This document shows positions 36,922 through 48,983 of a stretch of DNA of 64,000 bases, in pieces. The DNA comes from an uncultured Cyclobacteriaceae bacterium (GTDB lineage Bacteria > Bacteroidota > Bacteroidia > Cytophagales > Cyclobacteriaceae). The notes beneath the pieces were generated by a model, which saw only the letters and a list, made by a program, of their open reading frames with translations, was not told where the DNA came from and ran no database searches. The stretch covers positions 62,001-126,000 of the forward strand of contig CAJQKV010000008.1 of assembly GCA_905479015.1 (NCBI GenBank), written 5' to 3'. The position numbers were made by a program, and so were the translations under genes. The stretch's first letter is position 1; every line of letters begins with the position of its first letter.

Positions 36922-39900
36922 ATGGCATTCAGAAAAAATAAAAAACTGACACTTGACTTTTCAAGGGTGACCATTAGTCTGGCATCACCCGAATCCATCT
37001 TAGAGGAATCTAATGGAGAAGTAACTCAGCCGGAAACCATTAATTATAGGACTTACAAACCAGAAATGGGAGGTTTGTTTTGCGAGCGTATTTTTGGTCC
37101 TGTTAAGGATTGGGAATGCCATTGTGGAAAATATAAGAGGATAAGGTATAAAGGAATTATATGCGATAGATGTGGGGTTGAAGTTACCGAAAAGAAGGTA
37201 AGAAGAGAGCGAATGGGGCATATTGAATTGGTCGTCCCTGTAGCCCATATTTGGTATTTCAGATCATTGCCTAACAAGATAGGCTACTTATTAGGAATGC
37301 CATCCAAAAAATTGGATACGATCATTTACTATGAACGCTATGTTGTTATTCAGCCGGGAGCAAAAGAAGAAGAAGGAATAAATAAACTTGATTTCTTAAC
37401 TGAGGATGAATATTTAGATATTCTCGATAAGTTGCCTAGAGAAAATCAGCTGTTGCCTGATGATGACCCACAAAAATTCATTGCAAAAATGGGAGCTGAG
37501 GCTTTAGAAATGTTACTTTCTCGGATTGAATTGGATGATTTATCCTATCAATTAAGACATCAAGCGGCCACAGATACTTCTCAGCAGCGTAAGGCGGAAG
37601 CATTAAAAAGACTTAAAGTAGTTGAGGCTTTCAGAGAAGCCAAAACTAGGATCGAAAACAGACCGGAATGGATGATCATTAAAATGGTTCCTGTAATACC
37701 GCCTGAATTAAGACCACTTGTTCCTTTGGATGGAGGACGCTTTGCGACTTCAGATCTGAACGATCTCTACAGGCGTGTAATTATCCGAAACAATAGACTT
37801 AAAAGGTTGATTGATATCAAGGCGCCGGAAGTAATACTTCGTAATGAAAAGCGAATGCTTCAGGAAGCAGTAGATTCCTTATTTGATAATTCTCGTAAAG
37901 TGAATGCAGTTCGTTCAGATGGAAACCGTGCGCTGAAGTCATTGAGTGATATGCTTAAGGGAAAACAAGGGCGTTTTCGTCAAAACTTATTAGGGAAAAG
38001 AGTAGATTATTCTGGTCGATCAGTGATTGTGGTAGGTCCAGAATTAAAAATGCACGAATGTGGATTGCCTAAGAACATGGCTGCTGAGCTTTTCAAACCT
38101 TTTGTGATCCGAAAGTTGATTGAAAGAGGGATCGTAAAAACGGTAAAATCAGCAAAGAAAATTGTTGATAGAAAAGATCCGGTCGTTTGGGATATCCTTG
38201 AAAACGTATTAAAAGGACATCCAGTTCTTTTAAATAGAGCTCCGACCTTACACAGGTTGGGGATACAGGCATTTCAACCGAAACTTATAGAGGGTAAGGC
38301 CATACAGTTACATCCATTGGTTTGTACAGCATTCAATGCCGATTTTGATGGAGATCAAATGGCGGTGCACGTTCCATTGGGACAAGAGGCTATTTTGGAA
38401 GCTTCACTTTTGATGCTTTCCTCCCACAACATTCTCAATCCAGCTAATGGAGCGCCGATAGCCGTGCCATCTCAGGACATGGTTCTTGGCCTTTACTATG
38501 TTACTAAGGGTAGAAAAAGCACCGCTGAAGAAGTGGTGAAAGGTGAGGGTATGATTTTCTACAATTCTGAGGAAGTGATCATTGCCTTAAATGAGGGTGT
38601 AATTTCAAAGCATGCGCACATCAAAGTAAGAACCCATGTAAGAGTTGGAGAAGGATTAGAAGAAAAATTAGTGGATACCGTTGCGGGAAGGGTACTATTC
38701 AATGAATTTGTTCCCAAAGAGGTAGGCTATATCGATGAGTTGCTTACTAAGAAAAAGCTTCAAAACATTATTTCTAGGATCTTTAAGATTGTAGGAATGG
38801 CAGCAACCGCTGTTTTTCTAGATGATATCAAGTCATTGGGTTTCCAAATGGCCTATACTGGTGGTCTGTCCATGGGATTGGGGGATATCAATATCCCGGC
38901 AACTAAACCTCAAATGGTAGCAGATGCGAAAAAAGAAGTAGACAGCGTCTGGAACAATTATTTGATGGGACTGATTACTGATAACGAGCGCTACAACCAA
39001 GTGATCGATATATGGACGAGAACCAATACGCAATTGACCTCGACGCTAATGAAGCAACTAGAGGAAGATGATCAAGGTTTTAATTCCATATATATGATGA
39101 TGCACTCCGGTGCAAGGGGATCTCGTGAGCAAATTAGACAATTGGGAGGAATGAGAGGTTTGATGGCCAAGCCTCAAAAAAACCTAGCAGGTTCTGTCGG
39201 TGGAATCATTGAAAATCCAATACTTTCTAACTTTAAAGAAGGTTTAGATGTTCTTGAATATTTTATCTCTACGCATGGTGCTCGAAAGGGCTTGGCCGAT
39301 ACTGCATTGAAAACGGCAGATGCTGGATATCTTACAAGAAGACTGGTTGATGTGGCACAAGATGTCGTTGTAAACGAACCTGATTGTGGTACTTTGAGAG
39401 GATTGGTTGTTCGCTCCTTGAAGGACAATGAAGATATCGTTGAATCATTATCAGAACGAATATTGGGTCGCGTATCCGTACATGACATTTATGATCCAAT
39501 CACGGAAGAAATGATTCTTGAATCAGGTAATGAGATCACCGAAGAAATTACTGAGGTCATAGAAGCCACAAATATTGATGAGGTTGAAATACGTTCTGTA
39601 TTGACCTGTGAATCAAAAAGAGGGGTTTGTTCGAAGTGCTATGGTCGCAGCCTGTCAGCAGGAAGAATGTCTCATTTAGGTGAAGCTGTGGGTGTGATTG
39701 CTGCGCAGTCTATTGGTGAGCCGGGTACCCAGTTAACCTTGAGAACCTTTCACGTTGGAGGTACGGCATCGAACATTGCAGTAGATGCTACTGTTATTTC
39801 AAAGTTTGATGGGACCGTTGAATTTGATGAATTAAGAACGGTAAACAGTACTGATGATGAAGCAAATCCGATTCAAGTGGTCATGGGTAGATCGGGTGAG

Positions 39901-41232
39901 TTAAGAATAACGGATGCTAAAAAGTCCAAAATTTTGATGAGTAACCACGTCCCATATGGTGCCATACTTAAAGTTAAAAATGGTCAAAAGGTCAGTAAGG
40001 GTGATGAACTTTGTTTTTGGGATCCCTACAATGCTGTGATCATGTCTGAGTTTGATGGTAAGGTCACTTTTGAGTCTATCATTGAAGGGGTCACTTTTAA
40101 GGAAGAGTCAGATGAACAAACGGGCCACAGAGAAAAAGTCATCATTGACACTAAAGATAAAGCAAAAAATCCAACCATCATTATCCATTCGGGAGATACT
40201 GAGAAAGGATACAATATTCCGGTAGGTGCCCACCTGTCGGTAGATGAAGATGCTACGATAAAGGCGGGCCAAGTGTTAGCTAAAATACCTCGAAACACAG
40301 GGAAGTCAAGAGATATTACTGGAGGTCTACCACGAGTAACAGAGCTTTTTGAGGCAAGAAACCCTTCGAATCCGGCCGTCGTTACAGAAATTGATGGTGT
40401 GGTGACTTACGGAGGAATAAAGAGAGGAAATAGAGAAGTGTTTATTGAATCTAAAGATGGTATCAAAAAGCGTTATTTAGTACCGCTATCCAAGCATTTC
40501 TTAGTTCAAGATAATGACTTTATCAAGGCGGGAGAGGCCTTATCTGATGGATCGATTACCCCAGCTGATATATTAGCTATCCAAGGACCAACGGCAGTTC
40601 AAGAGTATTTGGTGAATGAAATACAAGAGGTTTATAGATTGCAAGGTGTTCAAATTAATGACAAGCATATCGAAACGATCGTACGTCAAATGATGCAAAA
40701 AGTAATCATTATAGATGCGGGGGACACCTCGTTCCTTACGAATCAATCTGTAGATAAGTTGAGTTTTATGGAAGAAAATGATCAAATTCTTGATAAAAAA
40801 GTAGTGGTTGACCCAGGGGGTGCTGATACCGTTAAGGCGGGGCAAATCATTTCTAGTCGGACGTTACGGGATGAAAATTCTAATTTGAGAAGAAGAGATG
40901 TTAAAATTATCACGGTAAGAAACGCGTCAGCAGCAGTTTCTAGACCTATTCTTCAAGGAATTACGCAGGCATCATTAGGAACAAGGAGCTTTATATCAGC
41001 TGCATCTTTTCAGGAGACAACTAAGGTCTTGAGTGAAGCCGCTATTAAAGGCAAACGAGATGGTCTTGAAGGATTGAAAGAAAATGTGATTGTAGGCCAT
41101 TTGATACCTGCGGGAACAGGGATCAAAAGATTTCATGAAAATTTTGTGGCCAATAAAGAAGAGTTTGATAAGATGGCCCTGGCTAGAGAAGAGTTCTCTA
41201 AACCAAAGGAAACGTCTTTAACTGAAGTCTAG
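36922..41232 (+). CDS. rpoC: RNA polymerase subunit beta'
   Basis: The 1436-residue protein holds the N-terminal zinc site (C-H-C-G and C-D-R-C-G, about residues 66-87), the catalytic N-A-D-F-D-G-D-Q-M near residue 473 and the second zinc site ([11 protein letters not shown]) near residue 895. Length is as expected for Bacteroidota. It follows rpoB by 37 bp and abuts the DUF3467 gene. Confidence 0.99.
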   Translation: MAFRKNKKLTLDFSRVTISLASPESILEESNGEVTQPETINYRTYKPEMGGLFCERIFGPVKDWECHCGKYKRIRYKGIICDRCGVEVTEKKVRRERMGHIELVVPVAHIWYFRSLPNKIGYLLGMPSKKLDTIIYYERYVVIQPGAKEEEGINKLDFLTEDEYLDILDKLPRENQLLPDDDPQKFIAKMGAEALEMLLSRIELDDLSYQLRHQAATDTSQQRKAEALKRLKVVEAFREAKTRIENRPEWMIIKMVPVIPPELRPLVPLDGGRFATSDLNDLYRRVIIRNNRLKRLIDIKAPEVILRNEKRMLQEAVDSLFDNSRKVNAVRSDGNRALKSLSDMLKGKQGRFRQNLLGKRVDYSGRSVIVVGPELKMHECGLPKNMAAELFKPFVIRKLIERGIVKTVKSAKKIVDRKDPVVWDILENVLKGHPVLLNRAPTLHRLGIQAFQPKLIEGKAIQLHPLVCTAFNADFDGDQMAVHVPLGQEAILEASLLMLSSHNILNPANGAPIAVPSQDMVLGLYYVTKGRKSTAEEVVKGEGMIFYNSEEVIIALNEGVISKHAHIKVRTHVRVGEGLEEKLVDTVAGRVLFNEFVPKEVGYIDELLTKKKLQNIISRIFKIVGMAATAVFLDDIKSLGFQMAYTGGLSMGLGDINIPATKPQMVADAKKEVDSVWNNYLMGLITDNERYNQVIDIWTRTNTQLTSTLMKQLEEDDQGFNSIYMMMHSGARGSREQIRQLGGMRGLMAKPQKNLAGSVGGIIENPILSNFKEGLDVLEYFISTHGARKGLADTALKTADAGYLTRRLVDVAQDVVVNEPDCGTLRGLVVRSLKDNEDIVESLSERILGRVSVHDIYDPITEEMILESGNEITEEITEVIEATNIDEVEIRSVLTCESKRGVCSKCYGRSLSAGRMSHLGEAVGVIAAQSIGEPGTQLTLRTFHVGGTASNIAVDATVISKFDGTVEFDELRTVNSTDDEANPIQVVMGRSGELRITDAKKSKILMSNHVPYGAILKVKNGQKVSKGDELCFWDPYNAVIMSEFDGKVTFESIIEGVTFKEESDEQTGHREKVIIDTKDKAKNPTIIIHSGDTEKGYNIPVGAHLSVDEDATIKAGQVLAKIPRNTGKSRDITGGLPRVTELFEARNPSNPAVVTEIDGVVTYGGIKRGNREVFIESKDGIKKRYLVPLSKHFLVQDNDFIKAGEALSDGSITPADILAIQGPTAVQEYLVNEIQEVYRLQGVQINDKHIETIVRQMMQKVIIIDAGDTSFLTNQSVDKLSFMEENDQILDKKVVVDPGGADTVKAGQIISSRTLRDENSNLRRRDVKIITVRNASAAVSRPILQGITQASLGTRSFISAASFQETTKVLSEAAIKGKRDGLEGLKENVIVGHLIPAGTGIKRFHENFVANKEEFDKMALAREEFSKPKETSLTEV

Positions 41233-41550
41233 ATGGATAAGCCAGAGGAGGTCAACAAAAATCTTAATATTGAGCTATCAGAAGAAATCGCTGAAGGGGT
41301 TTATGCCAATTTAGCTATGATTGCACATTCGAGTAGTGAGTTCGTTATTGATTACATCCGACTGATGCCGGGGGTGCCGAAAGCGAAGGTAAAGGCACGT
41401 ATTGTGATTACTCCAGAGCATGCAAAAAGACTTTTATATGCGTTGGAAGAAAATATCCAGAAGTATGAAAAAACTTTTGGAGAAATTAAAAAGAATGAGC
41501 AGTCACCTAAGTTCCCAATTAATTTTGGAGGCACAGTAGGTGAAGCGTGA
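41233..41550 (+). CDS. DUF3467 family protein
   Basis: This 105-residue protein has the DUF3467 pattern: Y-A-N-L-A-M-I-A-H-S-S-S-E-F-V-I-D-Y-I followed by M-P-G-V-P-K-A-K-V-K-A-R-I-V-I-T-P-E-H-A-K-R, interrupted only by short variable residues. Family members sit directly after rpoC in Bacteroidota, and their function is not established. The ATG follows the rpoC stop codon with no spacing (TAGATG), which implies translational coupling. The charged surface pattern and lack of signal peptide suggest a small cytoplasmic protein. Confidence 0.85.
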   Translation: MDKPEEVNKNLNIELSEEIAEGVYANLAMIAHSSSEFVIDYIRLMPGVPKAKVKARIVITPEHAKRLLYALEENIQKYEKTFGEIKKNEQSPKFPINFGGTVGEA

Positions 41551-41570
41551 TTATTTATGTGGAAAGCATA

Positions 41571-41601
41571 TTGAGATATTGAATGTTTCTCTCTATCTTT
41601 G
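41571..41601 (+). promoter_or_regulatory. Promoter of rpsL-rpsG-fusA-rpsJ
   Basis: TTGA at 41571-41574, 19 nt, TATCTTTG at 41594-41601, then CGTTCCC. The leader to rpsL is about 35 nt. It matches the extended translation-gene pattern but lacks the TTTT run. Confidence 0.7.
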
Positions 41602-41641
41602 CGTTCCCAAATTTGAAGACTTTTAGAAAAAAATAGGATAA

Positions 41642-42022
41642 ATGCCGACTATACAACAGTTAGTAAGGAAAGGAAGAAAGAAGTTAACTTCCAAATCTAA
41701 GTCTCCCGCATTGGACTCATGTCCCCAGCGAAGAGGAGTATGTACACGTGTCTATACGACGACGCCGAAAAAGCCGAACTCAGCTATGAGAAAAGTGGCT
41801 AGGGTTCGATTAACCAACGGCAGAGAAGTCAATGCATACATTGGAGGTGAAGGCCACAATTTGCAGGAACATTCAATTGTATTGATTCGAGGCGGAAGAG
41901 TTAAGGATCTCCCAGGAGTTCGTTATCATATTGTCCGTGGTGCATTAGACACCGCTGGGGTAAGCGGAAGGTTGCAAAGAAGATCAAAGTATGGTGCTAA
42001 AAGGCCGAAGGTCAAAAAATAA
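41642..42022 (+). CDS. rpsL: Ribosomal protein S12 (uS12)
   Basis: The 126-residue protein has T-P-K-K-P-N-S-A and [12 protein letters not shown], with the two lysines whose mutation gives streptomycin resistance unchanged. S12 monitors decoding on the 30S subunit. It heads the str operon. Confidence 0.99.
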   Translation: MPTIQQLVRKGRKKLTSKSKSPALDSCPQRRGVCTRVYTTTPKKPNSAMRKVARVRLTNGREVNAYIGGEGHNLQEHSIVLIRGGRVKDLPGVRYHIVRGALDTAGVSGRLQRRSKYGAKRPKVKK

Positions 42023-42031
42023 GTAAGAAAA

Positions 42032-42499
42032 ATGAGAAAATCTAAGCCAAAGAAGCGATACATCTTACCAGATCCAATTTATGGAGACACCTTGGTGACG
42101 AAGTTTGTGAATTACCTCATGGTAGACGGTAAAAAAAGCCTTTCCTATGGCATTTTTTATGATGCTATAAAGATAGTAGAAGAAAAAACGAGTGAGAACG
42201 GAATAGAAACCTGGAAGTCGGCTTTAAAGACGGTTATGCCCTCTGTCGAAGTGAAAAGTAGAAGAGTTGGAGGAGCGACCTTTCAAGTGCCTATCGAGGT
42301 AAGACCCGAAAGAAAAACTTCATTGGGGATCAAATGGATGATCAAGTACTCCCGATTAAGAGGAGAAAAAACAATGAAAGAACGTCTTGCAGGCGAAATA
42401 ATAGCCGCAGCGAAAGGCGAAGGTGCATCAGTCAAGAAGAAAGACGATACCCACAGAATGGCAGAAGCAAACAAGGCTTTTTCTCACTTCAGATTTTAA
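42032..42499 (+). CDS. rpsG: Ribosomal protein S7 (uS7)
   Basis: The 155-residue protein has the S7 signature D-P-I-Y-G-D-x-L-V-T-K-F-V-N and [11 protein letters not shown] in the middle. It nucleates assembly of the 30S head. It lies 9 bp after rpsL and 11 bp before fusA. Confidence 0.99.
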   Translation: MRKSKPKKRYILPDPIYGDTLVTKFVNYLMVDGKKSLSYGIFYDAIKIVEEKTSENGIETWKSALKTVMPSVEVKSRRVGGATFQVPIEVRPERKTSLGIKWMIKYSRLRGEKTMKERLAGEIIAAAKGEGASVKKKDDTHRMAEANKAFSHFRF

Positions 42500-42510
42500 A
42501 CCAAGTTCTC

Positions 42511-44610
42511 ATGGCGAAAAGAAATTTGAAGTTTACGCGTAATATTGGCATAGCTGCCCATATTGATGCAGGTAAAACAACTACTACAGAACGAATATTA
42601 TATTACACAGGTGCAAGCCACAAAATCGGAGAGGTACATGATGGTGCAGCTACGATGGATTGGATGGAGCAAGAACAGGAGCGGGGGATTACGATTACCT
42701 CAGCGGCTACTACCGTCTTTTGGAAATATAAGGAAGACGATTATCATATCAACATCATTGACACCCCTGGTCACGTAGACTTCACGGTTGAAGTAAACCG
42801 ATCACTGCGTGTGTTGGATGGTTTGGTTTTTCTTTTTAGTGCTGTAGATGGTGTTGAACCCCAGTCGGAAACCAATTGGCGATTGGCTGATAATTATAAA
42901 GTTGCTCGAATTGGTTTTGTAAACAAAATGGACCGTGCAGGATCAGATTTTCTCAATGTTTGCAAGCAAGTCAAAGAAATGTTGGGAACTAAGGCGGTCC
43001 CGTTGCAGTTGCCCATAGGGTCTGAAGAGAACTTTAGAGGGGTGGTTGATTTAGTTGAAAATAAAGCCATGGTTTGGAATGAAGAAGACCAAGGCATGAC
43101 CTTTGAGGAAATCGAGATACCTGAGGATATGGTCGACGAAGTGGCAGAATATCGTGAGATGCTCGTTGAGGCAGTAGCCGAGTATGATGACGGGTTGATG
43201 GAGAAATATTTCGAAGATCCTGATTCTATAACCAAAGATGAAATTATAGCAGCATTGAGAGCCGCCACCATTGATATGGCTTTTGTGCCGATGTTGTGTG
43301 GATCCGCATTCAAGAACAAAGGAGTTCAAACGATGCTAGATTACGTGATGGAGTTATTGCCATCACCTTTAGATAAAGATGAGATTGTTGGGATCAATCC
43401 AGATACAGAAGAAGAAACTAAGCGTTTACCCACGGTTGAAGATCCTTTTACAGCTTTGGCATTCAAGATTGCAACAGATCCTTTTGTTGGTAGACTCTGT
43501 TTTATTAGATCTTACTCAGGTACGTTAGACTCCGGTTCATATGTTTTCAACACACGTACTGGAAAAAAGGAAAGAATTTCAAGAATTTTCCAAATGCATG
43601 CCAACAAGCAAAATCAAATTGATACTTTACATTGTGGGGATATTGGAGCAGTTGTTGGATTTAAGGACATCAAAACAGGAGATACTCTGTGTGATGAGAA
43701 AAATAAAATAGTCTTAGAGAGTATGGACTTTCCTGATCCAGTGATTGGCTATGCTATTGAGCCTAAGGCTCAAGCTGATGTTGATAGGCTGGGCATGAGT
43801 ATTGCCAAATTGGTTGAAGAAGATCCTACGTTAGTGGTTGAAACCGATCATGAAACGGGCCAAACGATACTAAAGGGTATGGGTGAGCTCCATCTAGACA
43901 TTATTATTGATCGACTGCGACGCGAATTCAAAGTTGAAATTAATCAAGGAGCGCCACAAGTTGCATACAAAGAGGCTATAAGAACCAAAGTAGAGCACAA
44001 AGAAGTTTACAAAAAGCAATCTGGCGGTAGAGGTAAATTTGCTGATATCGTATTTGATTTAAGTCCTGTAGATGAGGACTTTAAAGAGACCGGTTTGCAG
44101 TTCGTTAATGACATAAAGGGAGGAATAATTCCGAAGGAGTTTATACCTGCTATTGAAAAAGGATTTAAGCAAGCCATGGTCAATGGTCCGTTGGCTGGAT
44201 ATCCTTTGGATAGTATGAAGGTTAGACTTTATCATGGATCTTTTCACGATGTTGATTCAGATTCGCTTTCCTTCGAATTGGCAGCACGAATGGGATTTAA
44301 GGCGGCAGCGAAGAAAGCGAGTCCAGTTCTATTAGAGCCTGTGATGGCCGTCGAAGTAATTACCCCTGATGAGTATACAGGATCAGTTACGGGAGATTTG
44401 AATAAACGACGGGGAATCATGAAAGGTATGGATACCCGTGGAGTCTCTCAAGTTGTTAAGGCGGATGTTCCGCTCTCAGCACTTTTTGGTTATGTGACGG
44501 ATCTAAGAACCATCACATCAGGAAGGGCAACCGCAAATCTTACATTTTCGCACTATGATAGTGTACCTAAGAACATAGCAGAGGCGGTAATTTCAGAAGT
44601 TAATGGTTAA
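42511..44610 (+). CDS. fusA: Elongation factor G
   Basis: From the ATG at 42511 the protein has 699 residues. It shows the P-loop [23 protein letters not shown] and N-K-M-D-R-A-G, and later domain IV with G-G-R-G-K-F-A-D-I. It drives translocation of tRNA and mRNA and, with RRF, ribosome recycling. A longer frame from 42334 runs through rpsG and is not plausible. Confidence 0.98.
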   Translation: MAKRNLKFTRNIGIAAHIDAGKTTTTERILYYTGASHKIGEVHDGAATMDWMEQEQERGITITSAATTVFWKYKEDDYHINIIDTPGHVDFTVEVNRSLRVLDGLVFLFSAVDGVEPQSETNWRLADNYKVARIGFVNKMDRAGSDFLNVCKQVKEMLGTKAVPLQLPIGSEENFRGVVDLVENKAMVWNEEDQGMTFEEIEIPEDMVDEVAEYREMLVEAVAEYDDGLMEKYFEDPDSITKDEIIAALRAATIDMAFVPMLCGSAFKNKGVQTMLDYVMELLPSPLDKDEIVGINPDTEEETKRLPTVEDPFTALAFKIATDPFVGRLCFIRSYSGTLDSGSYVFNTRTGKKERISRIFQMHANKQNQIDTLHCGDIGAVVGFKDIKTGDTLCDEKNKIVLESMDFPDPVIGYAIEPKAQADVDRLGMSIAKLVEEDPTLVVETDHETGQTILKGMGELHLDIIIDRLRREFKVEINQGAPQVAYKEAIRTKVEHKEVYKKQSGGRGKFADIVFDLSPVDEDFKETGLQFVNDIKGGIIPKEFIPAIEKGFKQAMVNGPLAGYPLDSMKVRLYHGSFHDVDSDSLSFELAARMGFKAAAKKASPVLLEPVMAVEVITPDEYTGSVTGDLNKRRGIMKGMDTRGVSQVVKADVPLSALFGYVTDLRTITSGRATANLTFSHYDSVPKNIAEAVISEVNG

Positions 44611-44629
44611 TCAGTTTTCGGAATAGATT

Positions 44630-44935
44630 ATGAATCAAAAAATTAGAATTAAATTAAGATCGTACGATCACAACTTGGTAGATAAGTCATCTGAGAAAAT
44701 AGTGCGGGCTGTGAAGTCAACTGGAGCTGTTGTTAGTGGTCCGATACCTTTGCCTACCGTAAAAGAAAAGTTTACGGTACTTAGATCGCCTCACGTAAAC
44801 AAAAAATCAAGAGAACAGTTTCAGTTGTGTACTTATAAGCGATTGGTGGACATCTATTCCAATAGTGCTAAAACTGTGGATGCATTGATGAAACTAGAAT
44901 TACCCAGTGGAGTAGACGTCGAAATTAAAGTTTGA
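44630..44935 (+). CDS. rpsJ: Ribosomal protein S10 (uS10)
   Basis: The 101-residue protein has I-K-L-R-S-Y-D-H and G-P-I-P-L-P-T, typical of S10, which also acts as NusE with NusB. In this layout it ends the str operon and a terminator separates it from rplC. Confidence 0.98.
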   Translation: MNQKIRIKLRSYDHNLVDKSSEKIVRAVKSTGAVVSGPIPLPTVKEKFTVLRSPHVNKKSREQFQLCTYKRLVDIYSNSAKTVDALMKLELPSGVDVEIKV

Positions 44936-44954
44936 TTTGCTTGAAAAATCTTGT

Positions 44955-44988
44955 AGAGCCAGCACATTTTTGAGTTGGTTCTTTTTTT
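44955..44988 (+). terminator. Intrinsic terminator after rpsJ
   Basis: AGAGCCAGC (44955-44963) pairs with GTTGGTTCT (44974-44982) over 9 bp with two G-T pairs and a 10 nt loop, followed by seven T residues. Confidence 0.8.
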
Positions 44989-45009
44989 GTCTTTTAATAT
45001 CAATTAATC

Positions 45010-45040
45010 ATTGGTTCATTAGACAGAATTATTATCTTTG
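45010..45040 (+). promoter_or_regulatory. Promoter of the S10-spc-alpha block, before rplC
   Basis: ATTG (45010-45013), 19 nt, TATCTTTG (45033-45040), then CACTCCTTTT. The leader to rplC is about 55 nt and rich in purines. Confidence 0.75.
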
Positions 45041-45100
45041 CACTCCTTTTGGAGGAAAGCAAGGGAGAGAAAAATATTAAACAATTAATAAATTCAAAAA

Positions 45101-45733
45101 ATGCCTGGATTAATAGGTAAAAAAGTAGGGATGACCAATATATACAATGAGGCAGGCAAAAGTATTGCTTGTACATTGGTTGAGGCTGGTCCTTGCGTCG
45201 TTACGCAAGTGAAAAATGTGGATTCCGATGGATACCGCGCAGTTCAACTTGCCTATGATGATAAAAAAGAAAAGAATACATCAAAAGCTGAAAAAGGGCA
45301 TTATGCTAAGGCAGGATCTCCACCTAAGAAATATCAAGTTGAATTTAGAGATTTCAGAAGCGAATTTGATGACAAAGTTGCTTTAGGAAAAGAAATTAAC
45401 ATCGCTGATGTTTTTCAAGTAAATGATTTTGTTGATGCTGTGGGAACCACCAAAGGAAAAGGATTTCAAGGGGTTGTCAAAAGGCATAATTTTGCAGGTG
45501 TAGGTCAAGCAACACATGGCCAGCACAACAGATTGAGAGCGCCAGGCTCTATTGGAGCAGCGTCTTTTCCTTCGCGTGTATTTAAGGGTATGAGAATGGC
45601 TGGTAGAATGGGCGGCGGTCGCAAAAAAATTCTCAATCTTAGAGTGATGAAAATTTACCCAGAAAAAAATCTTATATTAATAAGTGGCTCAATTCCTGGA
45701 GCAAAAAATTCTTATGTGATTTTAGAAAAATAA
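45101..45733 (+). CDS. rplC: Ribosomal protein L3 (uL3)
   Basis: The 210-residue protein has the [13 protein letters not shown] and T-H-G-Q-H-N loops that reach the peptidyl transferase centre. The Gln in H-G-Q is the residue methylated by PrmB in other bacteria. It is the first gene of this block. Confidence 0.98.
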   Translation: MPGLIGKKVGMTNIYNEAGKSIACTLVEAGPCVVTQVKNVDSDGYRAVQLAYDDKKEKNTSKAEKGHYAKAGSPPKKYQVEFRDFRSEFDDKVALGKEINIADVFQVNDFVDAVGTTKGKGFQGVVKRHNFAGVGQATHGQHNRLRAPGSIGAASFPSRVFKGMRMAGRMGGGRKKILNLRVMKIYPEKNLILISGSIPGAKNSYVILEK

Positions 45734-45736
45734 GTC

Positions 45737-46363
45737 ATGAAAATAGAAGTTATAAATAATAAGGGTGAGGATACCGGTCGAAAGATTGAGCTGTCAAATG
45801 GTATTTACAAGATCGAGCCCAATGAGCATGCGGTTTATTTGGAAGTAAAGCAATATTTGGCCAATCAACGTCAAGGCACCCACAAGACCAAAGGCAAAGC
45901 TGATGTCACAGGGTCTACGAGAAAGATAAAAAAACAAAAAGGAACAGGTACAGCTAGGGCTGGCAGTATAAAGTCAGGTTTACTGAGAGGAGGAGGTACC
46001 ATATTTGGTCCAGTTCCGAGAGATTATGGTTTCGATTTAAACAAGAAAGTCAAAAGATTAGCTAAGCGTTCAGCATTCTCTGCTAAAGCCGCTGAAAAAA
46101 AGATCCGAGTTATGGAGGATCAGATCATTGATGTTCCCAAGACCAAAGTATTTAAATCAATTCTTAAGGCCCTTAAATTAGAGATTGATAAGGCATTGTT
46201 TATTACCGGGAATGTGAACGATAATGCAGTGGCTTCTGCTAGAAATATTCCGAATGCTAAAGTAATTAGTGCCAATGAGTTATCTACCTATGAGCTCGTG
46301 AATGCTGACTATATAGTATTATTTGAGAGTGCCATTGACACCATAGAAAATAGATTGAACTGA
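45737..46363 (+). CDS. rplD: Ribosomal protein L4 (uL4)
   Basis: The 208-residue protein has the basic loop K-Q-K-G-T-G-T-A-R-A-G-S-I-K-S that lines the exit tunnel, and F-G-P-V-P-R-D-Y. In E. coli L4 represses the S10 operon; no equivalent leader is evident here. It overlaps rplW by one base (TGATG). Confidence 0.98.
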   Translation: MKIEVINNKGEDTGRKIELSNGIYKIEPNEHAVYLEVKQYLANQRQGTHKTKGKADVTGSTRKIKKQKGTGTARAGSIKSGLLRGGGTIFGPVPRDYGFDLNKKVKRLAKRSAFSAKAAEKKIRVMEDQIIDVPKTKVFKSILKALKLEIDKALFITGNVNDNAVASARNIPNAKVISANELSTYELVNADYIVLFESAIDTIENRLN

Positions 46364-46650
46364 TGAGTATACTTATTAAACCCCTTGTAACAGAAAAATT
46401 CTCTGCAATGAACGAGCACGGGAAGTATGGCTTCGTGGTAGAGAGAAGTGCTAACAAGGTGCAGATTAGACAGGAAGTTGAAAAGAAATATGGTGTTACT
46501 GTAGAATTCGTAAATACCATGGTACAGCCGGGTAAATCTAAGTCTAGATCTACAAAAGCCGGTGTCATCAAAGGTAAGTCTAAAACATACAAAAAAGCCA
46601 TTGTCAAGGTTGCTGATGGAGACATTATTGATTTTTATAGTGGAATTTAA
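46363..46650 (+). CDS. rplW: Ribosomal protein L23 (uL23)
   Basis: The 95-residue protein begins I-L-I-K-P-L-V-T-E-K and lies at the tunnel exit, where it binds trigger factor and SRP. Size and place between rplD and rplB are standard. Confidence 0.97.
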   Translation: MSILIKPLVTEKFSAMNEHGKYGFVVERSANKVQIRQEVEKKYGVTVEFVNTMVQPGKSKSRSTKAGVIKGKSKTYKKAIVKVADGDIIDFYSGI

Positions 46651-46660
46651 TTACTAAGAG

Positions 46661-47482
46661 ATGGCAATTAGAAAACTTAAACCAACCACTCCAGGACAAA
46701 GATTTAGGATAGCACCTGTTTTCGACAAGATAACAGCTGACAAACCAGAAAAGTCTTTAATTTCATCTGTAAAAAGATCCGGGGGAAGAAATAACACTGG
46801 AAAGATGACTGTTCGTAATGTAGGAGGCGGTCACAAAAAGAGATTAAGAGATGTTGATTTTAAAAGAGACAAGTTCGATATCCCTGCTACGGTTAAATCG
46901 ATCGAATACGATCCAAACAGAACGGCGCGTATTGCGTTATTGTTCTATGCAGATGGTGAAAAAAGATACATCATTGCACCAAATGGTCTTGAAGTCGAGA
47001 CTGTGCTGTTGAGTGGTCCGGGCGTGGCGCCAGAAGTAGGAAATGCCTTACCCTTATCAGAAATACCTCTAGGTACAATCATACACAACATTGAGTTGAA
47101 GCCAGGCAAAGGTGGAGCAATGGCAAGAAGTGCAGGTTCTTATGCGCAGCTAGTAGCAAAAGACGGCAAGTATGTAACCTTGAAATTGCCCTCCGGTGAA
47201 ATGAGACTTGTACTATCTACGTGCTATGCAACTATCGGAACTGTTTCTAACAGTGACCACATGAACGTTAGATTAGGTAAGGCTGGACGGAATAGATGGT
47301 TAGGTAGAAGACCTCGAGTAAGGGGTGTAGCAATGAATCCTGTAGATCACCCCATGGGTGGAGGAGAAGGAAAGTCTTCAGGAGGGCATCCTCGCTCAAG
47401 GAATGGCATTTATGCCAAAGGACAAAAAACTAGAAAGCCAAATAAATATTCAGACAAAATGATCGTAACTAAAAGAAAATAA
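46661..47482 (+). CDS. rplB: Ribosomal protein L2 (uL2)
   Basis: The 273-residue protein has [17 protein letters not shown], with the conserved His required for peptidyl transferase assembly. Its stop overlaps the rpsS start (TAATG). Confidence 0.99.
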   Translation: MAIRKLKPTTPGQRFRIAPVFDKITADKPEKSLISSVKRSGGRNNTGKMTVRNVGGGHKKRLRDVDFKRDKFDIPATVKSIEYDPNRTARIALLFYADGEKRYIIAPNGLEVETVLLSGPGVAPEVGNALPLSEIPLGTIIHNIELKPGKGGAMARSAGSYAQLVAKDGKYVTLKLPSGEMRLVLSTCYATIGTVSNSDHMNVRLGKAGRNRWLGRRPRVRGVAMNPVDHPMGGGEGKSSGGHPRSRNGIYAKGQKTRKPNKYSDKMIVTKRK

Positions 47483-47757
47483 TGGCTAGATCACTAAAAA
47501 AAGGACCTTATATAGATTTTCGCCTTGAAAAAAAGGTGGACGCACTTAATGATAACGGAAAGAAAAATGTGATCAAAACTTGGTCAAGAAGATCAATGAT
47601 TTCACCTGATTTTGTAGGTCACACTTTTGCCGTTCATAATGGTAACAAGTTCATTCCTATTATGGTCACCGAGAACATGGTAGGTCACAAGTTAGGAGAG
47701 TTTTCACCTACTCGAAATTTTAGGGGTCACATCGCAAAAAAGGATAAGAAAAGATAA
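47482..47757 (+). CDS. rpsS: Ribosomal protein S19 (uS19)
   Basis: The 91-residue protein has [10 protein letters not shown] and [14 protein letters not shown], typical of S19 in the 30S head. Start and stop each overlap the neighbour by one base. Confidence 0.98.
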   Translation: MARSLKKGPYIDFRLEKKVDALNDNGKKNVIKTWSRRSMISPDFVGHTFAVHNGNKFIPIMVTENMVGHKLGEFSPTRNFRGHIAKKDKKR

Positions 47758-48236
47758 TGGAGGCGAAAGAAAACAAAAAGATCAAGAAGTCTGTAAGGAT
47801 CAGACTCGAGAAGGAGGCACAAAAGGAAGCTATAAAATCAGTTTCCGGTCGACAAGGTGCAGTGGCAGCTTCTTTACGCAATTTCCCATCTGCTCCACGT
47901 AAAATGAGGTTAGTAGCCGACATGATCAGGGGCCAGCGGGTAAGTGTGGCCTTAAATGTTTTAAAGTTCGATGCTAAGTTTGCTTCAAGTATTTTAGAAA
48001 AAGTATTATTATCTGCGATTGCCAACTGGCAGTTAAAGAATGAGGACGTAAACATTGAAGAGGCTGATTTGTATGTAAAAGAAATATACGTAGACAGTGC
48101 TCGGATGTTGAAAAGATTGCGCACGGCTCCTCAAGGTAGGGCGCACAGGATAAGAAAGCGTTCTCATCATCTAGCTATCACAGTGGATGATCGTAATGCA
48201 AAAGTTGAAAATGATAATGAAATGCAAAAAGACTAA
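47757..48236 (+). CDS. rplV: Ribosomal protein L22 (uL22)
   Basis: The 159-residue protein is longer than the usual ~110 because of an N-terminal Lys/Glu-rich extension of about 40 residues and a C-terminal tail. The core P-R-K-M-R-L-V-A-D-M-I-R-G and the tunnel hairpin with R-A-H-R-I-R-K-R are present. An alternative later start is not obvious, because the extension keeps the TAATG overlap with rpsS. Confidence 0.93.
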   Translation: MEAKENKKIKKSVRIRLEKEAQKEAIKSVSGRQGAVAASLRNFPSAPRKMRLVADMIRGQRVSVALNVLKFDAKFASSILEKVLLSAIANWQLKNEDVNIEEADLYVKEIYVDSARMLKRLRTAPQGRAHRIRKRSHHLAITVDDRNAKVENDNEMQKD

Positions 48237-48239
48237 TCG

Positions 48240-48965
48240 ATGGGACAAAAGGTAAACCCAATAAGTTTAAGACTTGGTATCATTAAAGGATGGGATTCTA
48301 ATTGGTATGGTGGAAAATCATTCGCAGACAACATTGTGGAAGACCACAAAATCCGGAAGTATCTTTTAGCAAGAATCACAAAAGGTGGGATTTCAAAAGT
48401 AGTTATTGAAAGGACTTTAAAAAGGATAACCTTGACCATACATACGGCCCGACCAGGTGTTGTGATCGGTAAGGGAGGCTCTGAGGTTGATAAGCTGAAA
48501 GAAGAGCTGAAAAAAATTACGGGTAAAGAACTCCAAATTAATATTTTCGAGATTAAAAGACCCGAATTGGATGCCGTATTGGTAGGAGAGTCTATTGCCC
48601 AGCAACTGAAGGCAAGAATATCTTACAGAAGAGCCATGAAGCAAGCCATAGCTTCAGCCATGCGTGTAGGTGCTTTAGGAATCAAGATAAAATGTGCGGG
48701 TCGACTGGGCGGTGCCGAAATGGCACGTACTGAGCAATATAAAGAAGGCGCAATACCCTTGCACACGTTACGAGCAGATATCGACTATGCAGTTTCTGAG
48801 GCCCAAACAGTATATGGTAAAATAGGTATCAAAGTATGGATTTTTAAAGGCCTCGTTTTTGGTAAAAGAGACCTTTCTCCAAATATTGGTGTTGCGAACA
48901 ATGCCGGTGGTGGTAATGCCGGTGGAAGACCGAGGCCAGATGGACCAAGGAGAAAAAGAAGATAA
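48240..48965 (+). CDS. rpsC: Ribosomal protein S3 (uS3)
   Basis: The 241-residue protein has the KH domain [10 protein letters not shown] and the C-terminal [20 protein letters not shown] region, with a Gly/Arg-rich tail. It lines the mRNA entry channel. Confidence 0.98.
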   Translation: MGQKVNPISLRLGIIKGWDSNWYGGKSFADNIVEDHKIRKYLLARITKGGISKVVIERTLKRITLTIHTARPGVVIGKGGSEVDKLKEELKKITGKELQINIFEIKRPELDAVLVGESIAQQLKARISYRRAMKQAIASAMRVGALGIKIKCAGRLGGAEMARTEQYKEGAIPLHTLRADIDYAVSEAQTVYGKIGIKVWIFKGLVFGKRDLSPNIGVANNAGGGNAGGRPRPDGPRRKRR

Positions 48966-48983
48966 TTTTAAAGATATTTAAAA

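Noticed and set aside
42334-42510. N-terminal extension of fusA into rpsG
   Set aside because: The extension overlaps rpsG in another frame, and the conserved EF-G N-terminus begins at the ATG at 42511.
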